Positions 1 to 4,102 of a stretch of 6,340 nucleotides of DNA are shown piece after piece. The DNA comes from Candidatus Tharpella sp. Its GTDB lineage: Bacteria > Desulfobacterota > Anaeroferrophillalia > Anaeroferrophillales > Tharpellaceae. The position numbers were made by a program, and so were the translations under genes. A model generated the notes under the pieces. It searched no databases. It was given only the letters and a program-made list of their open reading frames with translations, and was not told the origin of the DNA. Numbering within the stretch: the stretch's first letter is position 1; each line of letters starts with the position of its first letter. The stretch covers positions 1 to 6,340 of the forward strand of contig JAGGTT010000116.1 in NCBI GenBank assembly GCA_021163565.1. The letters are read 5' to 3'.

Positions 1-659
1 CGGTCAACAATAGTAATCTCTGAACCTTTAATTGCGATAAATCCGGCTCGCTGCAACTTACTGAGAATACGCGACAAGGTTTCTGGAATTGTTCCCAGCA
101 AACTGGCTAGCTGGGTTTTTGAGAGCTCCAACGACAAGCGGTTGCCGGCCGCCTGCTTCTCGCTCAAGTGAAGCAGATGGGCAGCCAGCCGTCCCGGAAC
201 CTCTTTCAGAGAAAGAGCATCAATCATTACGGCAAACTGGCGCAGACGTTGAGATAAAGCTGCCAGAAGATTAAAAGCCAACGCCGGATTAGCAGAGACC
301 AGGGCGACAAAATCATCACGCGGCAGGAAAACCAGGCGGCTATTTTCTAAAGTAGCCGCATGTGCCGGGAAACTCTGGCCGGCAAAAACGGCAACCTCAC
401 CGAATGACTCACCCGGACTGACCACATGCAGAATTTGCTCCTTACCCTCCGGTGAAAGCATAAACACTTTCACCCGGCCCTCCTTCACCAGATAAAAACC
501 AGCTCCCGGATCACCCGAACTGAAGATATTCACTCGCGGTTTATAACTGGCAACCATCGCGATCCCGCTCAAATCACGCAGGTGCATACCCTCAACTCCG
601 GCAAAAAGTGAGGTAGCACCCAACCATTCTTCCAGGGACATATCCCGATCAGAAAGCAT
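1..659 (-). CDS. Crp/Fnr-family transcriptional regulator (C-terminal end cut by window edge)
   Basis: One open frame runs from an ATG at 659 to the window edge with no stop, giving 219 residues. The family is usually about 220-235 long, so only the last few are missing. The start is set by a good ribosome site (TAAGGAG, then AAAA before ATG). Residues ~16-130 form the cyclic-nucleotide-like beta-roll (GESFGEVAVFAG at 83-94). Residues ~150-219 form the Crp-type winged helix (LSKTQLASLLG, then PETLSRILSKLQRAGFI). The recognition helix has E193, S196 and R197, the E--SR pattern of Fnr, which reads TTGAT-like half sites, rather than the Crp pattern. The Arg-Ser that binds cAMP phosphate in Crp is Phe-Pro here (97-98), so cAMP binding is unlikely. 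No cysteine is visible, so it is not an Fe-S Fnr. A DNR/NnrR-like redox, NO or haem sensor, or a ligand-free activator, is possible. It is transcribed divergently from the PilZ protein gene. Confidence 0.93.
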   Translation of the reverse strand, partial: MLSDRDMSLEEWLGATSLFAGVEGMHLRDLSGIAMVASYKPRVNIFSSGDPGAGFYLVKEGRVKVFMLSPEGKEQILHVVSPGESFGEVAVFAGQSFPAHAATLENSRLVFLPRDDFVALVSANPALAFNLLAALSQRLRQFAVMIDALSLKEVPGRLAAHLLHLSEKQAAGNRLSLELSKTQLASLLGTIPETLSRILSKLQRAGFIAIKGSEITIVD

Positions 660-684
660 TTTTCTCCTTAATAATTACATCTTA

Positions 685-704
685 TACCTGAACTAAATCA
701 GGTA
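685..704. promoter_or_regulatory. Perfect 20-bp dyad in the regulator's leader, candidate Crp/Fnr-type operator
   Basis: The sequence is TACCTGA-N6-TCAGGTA, with 7-bp perfect arms. Its core TGA-N6-TCA has the same half-site spacing as Crp (TGTGA-N6-TCACA) and Fnr (TTGA-N6-TCAA). It lies about 26 bp upstream of the regulator's ATG and about 50 bp downstream of the start site implied by the -10 box, a position suited to autorepression. It could instead act as an RNA hairpin in the leader. Role is inferred; the dyad itself is directly seen. Confidence 0.4.
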
Positions 705-750
705 AAAAGATTTCCGTAAAAATTTCATTGAAAAGATTGAAGCAACTGTA

Positions 751-759
751 ATTATATCA
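751..759 (-). promoter_or_regulatory. Extended -10 promoter element for the Crp/Fnr-family gene
   Basis: On the minus strand this reads TGATATAAT, a perfect TATAAT with the TGN extension. Such boxes can work with a poor -35 hexamer, and the hexamer at 17-bp spacing (TTATGC) is indeed weak. A TTGACT lies only 11 bp upstream (768-773), too close to be the usual -35. The predicted transcript would start near 744 and have a leader of about 85 bases that contains the 685-704 dyad. Confidence 0.5.
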
Positions 760-830
760 GTTTCTATAGTCAAGCATAAAATCAAACCATCCGTGAACCA
801 ATCAGCTAGAGTTCCCTCAAAAAACAACCA

Positions 831-850
831 TTCAGATGTGACAGTCTGAA
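831..850. repeat. Short inverted repeat in the divergent intergenic region
   Basis: TTCAGA-N8-TCTGAA has perfect 6-bp arms. It sits about 75 bp upstream of the regulator's -10 box and about 180 bp upstream of the signalling gene, so it could be a regulator site for either gene. Arms this short can occur by chance in AT-rich DNA. Confidence 0.25.
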
Positions 851-945
851 GCCAATATTTTGATTTGCACTGCTTTTTAGTTTTCTGATTGCAGCACGAA
901 CTTTCTTTCCGAAAATAGTCATTGCTTTTTTATGGGGGTAATATT

Positions 946-990
946 ATGAACAGACGATTGAAGGTAGACCTTGTGAAAGTTTTACCTTAA
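946..990 (+). CDS. Possible 14-codon leader peptide upstream of the REC-PATAN-PilZ gene
   Basis: The frame encodes MNRRLKVDLVKVLP and stops at TAA. It has a better Shine-Dalgarno-like tract (GGGGG, 7 bases before ATG) than the large gene downstream, which has none visible. Its stop lies 38 bases before the 1029 start. The peptide shows no run of one amino acid as in classical attenuators. A frame this short may be chance; listed because of its ribosome site only. Confidence 0.15.
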   Translation: MNRRLKVDLVKVLP

Positions 991-1028
991 GTAATAAAAC
1001 GCATGAAAACACGGATCAAACGATAAAA

Positions 1029-2150
1029 ATGGAACTTGAAAATAAATTTATTCTTATTGCGAATAATGAACATGAGTTGCTCCACTCTTTTGAGCAGCAA
1101 CTTGCCCATTACCAGAAAAACTTTTCAATAATTGCAGTTGCAGATGGCGATAAAGCGATCAAAAAACTGGCTCATGATGATATTTCTCTTGTGGTAACGG
1201 ATCTGAATATACCCAATACAGATGGATTTGGCCTGCTTTCTCACATAGTAGAATTTTACCCCGATATTCCCGTTATCGTCATGACCGAATCCAGCAATGC
1301 GGAAATGGAGAGTCTTATTCTTGAAACCGGAGCAGCGGGGTGCATTAAAAAACCTTTTGCGGCGAAGGAGCTGGCCGAGCTTGTTTCCAACTGGCTGCAG
1401 CGTGAGACCGATGGTGGCATCCTCCGAAATGTATCCTCGGGTATGTTTTTACAGTTCATTGAAATGGAGCAGAAAACCTGCACAATCCGTTTGATAGACA
1501 ATGTATCAGGTAAAAGAGGGATTCTTTTTTTTCAGAATGGTGAACTTCTGGATGCACGCGTAAACGGATTTACAAAAGGCGAAGAGGCTGCATATCATAT
1601 TTTCAGCTGGAACGAGGTTACACTTTATATTCAAAACAGCTGTCGCTGTTATGAGAAAAAGATTGCCGGGGATCTTCAGACAATCCTGCTTGAAGCAATG
1701 CGACTGAAAGACGAAACCGTAGTCATCGTTCCGATGACGGTCGTGGATGCAGGAACCTCTGAATCGAATGCAGACGATGGCTACAGCAAACGGCGTTATC
1801 ACCGGATAATAACAAAGCTCTCCGATTTCATTTATGTAGAGTTTTTAATGAAAATACCAACGGGAAACAGTAATCATTATCGTTTGAATGTAATCGACTA
1901 TTCCAATCATGGGATCGGGATTCTTGTCTCTGAAAAAGATTTTGATTTATTGAGTTTTTTGAAAAAAGGAGACGCAATCAAAAACGTTACATTCTCTGCT
2001 AGTTGGGCATTAAATACAGTGGATGACGTAATCGTCAAACATATCTCAAAAATAGAAAATGGACCTCATGCAGGGTCGTATGTGGTCGGAGTAGAAACTC
2101 GTGAATTGATCATAGATACACAACCTTCAAAAAAAGAAATAAATAACTAA
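1029..2150 (+). CDS. Three-domain signalling protein: receiver (REC) - PATAN/DUF4388 - PilZ
   Basis: The product has 373 residues and no signal or membrane segment, so it is cytoplasmic. Residues ~6-123 are a CheY-like receiver with phospho-acceptor D58 (VVTDLNIPNTDG), switch T86 and K108 before Pro. The usual Asp-Asp metal pair is Asn-Asn (N12, N13) followed by E14, so phosphorylation may be weak or altered. Residues ~131-228 match PATAN/DUF4388 (GILFFQNGELLDARVNG, then GEEAAYHIFSW). Residues ~253-360 match PilZ, with R255-xxx-R259 and D290-x-S292-xx-G295, the two c-di-GMP contact motifs, both intact. The ATG at 1029 is the first normal start after an in-frame stop at 939; no clear ribosome site precedes it. 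PATAN proteins in cyanobacteria act on type IV pilus motility, so a motility or pilus output is possible but inferred. No partner kinase or cyclase gene is in the window. Confidence 0.9.
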   Translation: MELENKFILIANNEHELLHSFEQQLAHYQKNFSIIAVADGDKAIKKLAHDDISLVVTDLNIPNTDGFGLLSHIVEFYPDIPVIVMTESSNAEMESLILETGAAGCIKKPFAAKELAELVSNWLQRETDGGILRNVSSGMFLQFIEMEQKTCTIRLIDNVSGKRGILFFQNGELLDARVNGFTKGEEAAYHIFSWNEVTLYIQNSCRCYEKKIAGDLQTILLEAMRLKDETVVIVPMTVVDAGTSESNADDGYSKRRYHRIITKLSDFIYVEFLMKIPTGNSNHYRLNVIDYSNHGIGILVSEKDFDLLSFLKKGDAIKNVTFSASWALNTVDDVIVKHISKIENGPHAGSYVVGVETRELIIDTQPSKKEINN

Positions 2151-2160
2151 ATAATCACTA

Positions 2161-2233
2161 CTGTCCAGTCTGGAATCTGGGCCGGCAGCCAGCCCGCCCA
2201 GGCGGCCCAGGATCACCTCCTGCTACTGGACAC
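2161..2233. repeat. GC-rich patch with nested inverted repeats
   Basis: An inner pair, CTGGGCCG (2177-2184) and CGGCCCAG (2203-2210), is perfect. An outer pair, TGTCCAGT (2162-2169) and ACTGGACA (2225-2232), is also perfect. An 11-bp odd palindrome TCCAG-T-CTGGA overlaps the left outer arm (2164-2174). The 34 bases from 2177 to 2210 contain 29 G or C, in sharp contrast to the AT-rich DNA just before them. It starts 10 bases after the signalling gene's stop. No T-tract follows, so it is not a standard intrinsic terminator. It may be a structured 3' end, a REP-like unit or a remnant of other DNA. Confidence 0.4.
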
Positions 2234-2260
2234 CAGCCGAAGAAGCTTGTCTATATCGCT

Positions 2261-2407
2261 ATGACCACCCCCGCCGACAGAATTGAATATCACAAATTCG
2301 TACCCGACCCGGATGAAATCAAAAAACTCGCCACAACGATGCTTAAATCCAATCTGTCGGTTAACAGTGACATTGAAGATTTGGCCAACAATATTCTGAA
2401 TAATTAG
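2261..2407 (+). CDS. Possible small hypothetical protein (48 residues)
   Basis: The frame begins MTTPADRIEYHKFVPDPDEI and ends DLANNILNN with a TAG at 2405-2407. It has a coding-like mix of residues: a charged, Pro-containing N-terminus and a predicted helical C-terminus. It has no signal peptide or membrane segment, and I do not recognise the family. The nearest purine-rich site (GAAGAAG) ends about 15 bases before the ATG, which is poor. The frame stays open upstream to 2147 without a normal start and still reads in a coding-like way just before the ATG (PKKLVYIA), so it could be the tail of a decayed gene. It ends 19 bases before the protease gene and could be co-transcribed with it. Confidence 0.35.
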   Translation: MTTPADRIEYHKFVPDPDEIKKLATTMLKSNLSVNSDIEDLANNILNN

Positions 2408-2417
2408 TCGACTAAAT

Positions 2418-2423
2418 AAAGGA
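2418..2423 (+). promoter_or_regulatory. Ribosome binding site of the M48 protease gene
   Basis: AAAGGA lies 3 bases before the ATG at 2427 and 6 bases before a second in-frame ATG at 2430. The second spacing is more usual, so translation may start at 2430 and the protein be one residue shorter. Confidence 0.6.
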
Positions 2424-2426
2424 AAG

Positions 2427-3971
2427 ATGATGCTGAAAAAATTTCTGCCGGTCTCTCTTATCTTGTTTTTCTGGTTAACCGGTTGCGCCGCTAATCCGGT
2501 GACCGGGAAAAATGAGTTGGTGCTGGTTCCGAAATCGACAGAGATCAATCTCGGTAACGAACAATACCTGCCTTCGCGCCAGATGCAGGGGGGCGATTAC
2601 AAAACCGAGCCACAAATCGCAACCTATATCAGGCGCGTTGGACTAAAACTGGCGGCCGTCAGTGATCGTCAACTTCCTTATGAATTTAATGTTATCAACG
2701 ACTCCACTCCCAATGCCTGGGCGCTGCCCGGTGGAAAAATTGTTATCAATAGGGGTCTGCTGGTCGAACTTAACAGCGAGGCGGAACTTGCCGCCGTTCT
2801 CGGTCATGAAATTGTCCATGCCGCCGCCCGCCACGGAGCAAAAAGAATGGAACGCGGCATTTTATTACAAGGGATGATAATTGCCACAGGAATCGCCTCA
2901 AGCAACAGTGAATATTCACGGTTTGCGGTTGGCGGTGTGGGAATTGTGTCACAACTGCTGACCCACAAATACAGCCGCAATGCCGAGTTCGAAGCCGATC
3001 TCTACGGTATGCACTATATGTCTCGGGCCGGCTACGACCCCCGTGCAGCTATCGTCCTGCAGCAAACTTTCGTCCGTCTGGCAGAAGAACGCAACCCCAA
3101 CTGGCTCAACGGCCTGTTCGCCAGCCATCCGCCATCGCCAGAACGCGTCGCGGCGAACCGGGTTACGGCCGCCGGCCTACCGCAGGGCGGTGATATTGGT
3201 CGTGACCGCTACCAGCAGGCCATCGCCCCGCTTTTGCGGGATCGTGAAGCTTATAAAGAATTTGACCAGGGATGTAAGGCCTTATCCTCCGGCGATAACG
3301 AACAGGCGCTGACCCTGGCCCAAAAAGCATTAAAGATCCAACCGCATGAGGCTCTGTTTCACTCTCTGCGCGGAGATGTCCGGTTAAAACAACAGCGTTA
3401 CCGTGATGCGATCACCAATTATAACCGGGCCCTGAAATACAACGACGAATATTTCCACTTTTACCTGCAACGCGGCTTAGCCCGGCTGAAACTTAAAAAA
3501 ACAGCTCTGGCTCAGGCTGACCTGGAAAAAAGCATCACCCTGCTGCCAACGGCTCCAGCCTTAAATGCATTAGGTAACCTATCTCTGGATCAGGGTGATC
3601 ACTCGAAAGCAAAAAAATATTTCATGGTCGCTGCCAGTTCCAAATCAGAGGCCGGTCAAGCCGCAAGCCTGGCACTTATCAGGCTTGATCTTCCTGATAA
3701 CCCCCACAAATATCTGCAATTGGAACTGAGCCGCGACCGGAGCAATTATCTACTTGCTCAGATCACTAACCGAACCGAACATTCAGTTGAAGATGTTGTT
3801 TTTATGATTCAGTTCAAAGATCGCCACGCTAAGATCAGAGAAGTTCAGTTACAACTGCCCAACCGACTCGGTGCACATCAAAAAACTATAATCGCCACCG
3901 GTATCGGGCCGTTTGCCGACCTCAGGAAAGTACAAGGAAAAGTTATTCAGGCGAGAATTGTTGAGGATTGA
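2427..3971 (+). CDS. M48-family zinc metalloprotease lipoprotein with TPR repeats (BepA/YfgC-like)
   Basis: The product has 514 residues, counted from the first of two adjacent ATGs; the second may be the true start. Residues 1-20 are a lipoprotein signal with lipobox LTGC (C20), followed by NPVTGKNE, typical of this group. The protease domain spans ~30-265: HEIVH (H127, E128, H131) gives two zinc ligands and the catalytic Glu, and NAEFEAD gives the likely third ligand E187. H234 in SHPPSPER matches the region of the His switch known in BepA. About four TPR units follow (~276-404), then a C-terminal part (~425-514) rich in predicted beta strands that I cannot name with confidence. Family members work in the periplasm on outer-membrane protein assembly or turnover; that role is inferred here. 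Ala at 21-22 after the lipid Cys does not suggest inner-membrane retention. It converges on the acylase gene. Confidence 0.93.
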   Translation: MMLKKFLPVSLILFFWLTGCAANPVTGKNELVLVPKSTEINLGNEQYLPSRQMQGGDYKTEPQIATYIRRVGLKLAAVSDRQLPYEFNVINDSTPNAWALPGGKIVINRGLLVELNSEAELAAVLGHEIVHAAARHGAKRMERGILLQGMIIATGIASSNSEYSRFAVGGVGIVSQLLTHKYSRNAEFEADLYGMHYMSRAGYDPRAAIVLQQTFVRLAEERNPNWLNGLFASHPPSPERVAANRVTAAGLPQGGDIGRDRYQQAIAPLLRDREAYKEFDQGCKALSSGDNEQALTLAQKALKIQPHEALFHSLRGDVRLKQQRYRDAITNYNRALKYNDEYFHFYLQRGLARLKLKKTALAQADLEKSITLLPTAPALNALGNLSLDQGDHSKAKKYFMVAASSKSEAGQAASLALIRLDLPDNPHKYLQLELSRDRSNYLLAQITNRTEHSVEDVVFMIQFKDRHAKIREVQLQLPNRLGAHQKTIIATGIGPFADLRKVQGKVIQARIVED

Positions 3972-3997
3972 AAAAATCACCTAATGTCAAGATTAGG
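3971..3997 (-). terminator. Weak candidate terminator reading leftward
   Basis: On the minus strand a 6-bp stem (CCTAAT, loop CTTGAC, ATTAGG) is followed after TGA by six T residues. This has the form of an intrinsic terminator for transcripts coming from the acylase gene, which ends about 105 bases earlier. The stem is short and AT-rich, so efficiency is doubtful. In the plus direction the same hairpin has no T-tract. Confidence 0.3.
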
Positions 3998-4030
3998 CAT
4001 TACTCAATGCATTGGTGAGATGAGCTGGTG

Positions 4031-4079
4031 CAGACACACACTGACTTTTAGATCGCGGTCTAAAAGTCAGTGTGGTCTG
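4031..4079. repeat. Long hairpin-forming inverted repeat between convergent genes
   Basis: CACACTGACTTTTAGA (4037-4052) pairs perfectly with TCTAAAAGTCAGTGTG (4059-4074) around a 6-base loop TCGCGG. If A4036 is bulged, CAGAC (4031-4035) pairs with GTCTG (4075-4079), making 21 bp in all. It lies 59 bases after the protease stop and 23 bases past the acylase stop, so it could form at the 3' end of both messages. Neither strand has a T-tract directly after the stem. It may stabilise or help end transcripts, or be a palindromic repeat unit. Copy number in the genome would decide this. Confidence 0.8.
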
Positions 4080-4102
4080 TAGCAAAAAAGGTAAGATGTC
4101 AG

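Larger units (their letters stand above)
660..1028. other. Divergent intergenic region between the Fnr-type regulator and the REC-PATAN-PilZ gene
   Basis: This 369-bp AT-rich stretch holds no convincing long gene. Toward the left gene it has a ribosome site, a 20-bp dyad (685-704) and an extended -10 box (751-759). In the middle lies a weaker dyad (831-850). At 861-870 and 886-897 there are two similar motifs, TGATTTGCAC and TGATTGCAGCAC. Toward the right gene there is a GGGGG tract followed by a 14-codon reading frame (946-990). I found no convincing sigma-70 pair or -24/-12 sigma-54 promoter for the right-hand gene and no c-di-GMP riboswitch consensus. No perfect TTGAT-N4-ATCAA Fnr box was found by eye. 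Confidence 0.8.

Noticed and set aside
751..773. TTGACT plus TATAAT as a standard sigma-70 promoter
   Set aside because: The spacing is 11 bp instead of about 17. I kept only the extended -10 element.
861..897. Sigma-54 promoter around TTGCACTGC
   Set aside because: The -24-like TTGCAC has no GC element at the required -12 spacing.
660..1028. c-di-GMP riboswitch upstream of the PilZ gene
   Set aside because: I saw none of the conserved GEMM core segments on the plus strand; the region is AT-rich without matching stems.
2213..2548. 111-codon minus-strand frame across the small gene and the protease start
   Set aside because: It is antisense to the protease signal peptide and its ribosome site; its translation has Phe/Ile-rich runs and no family pattern.
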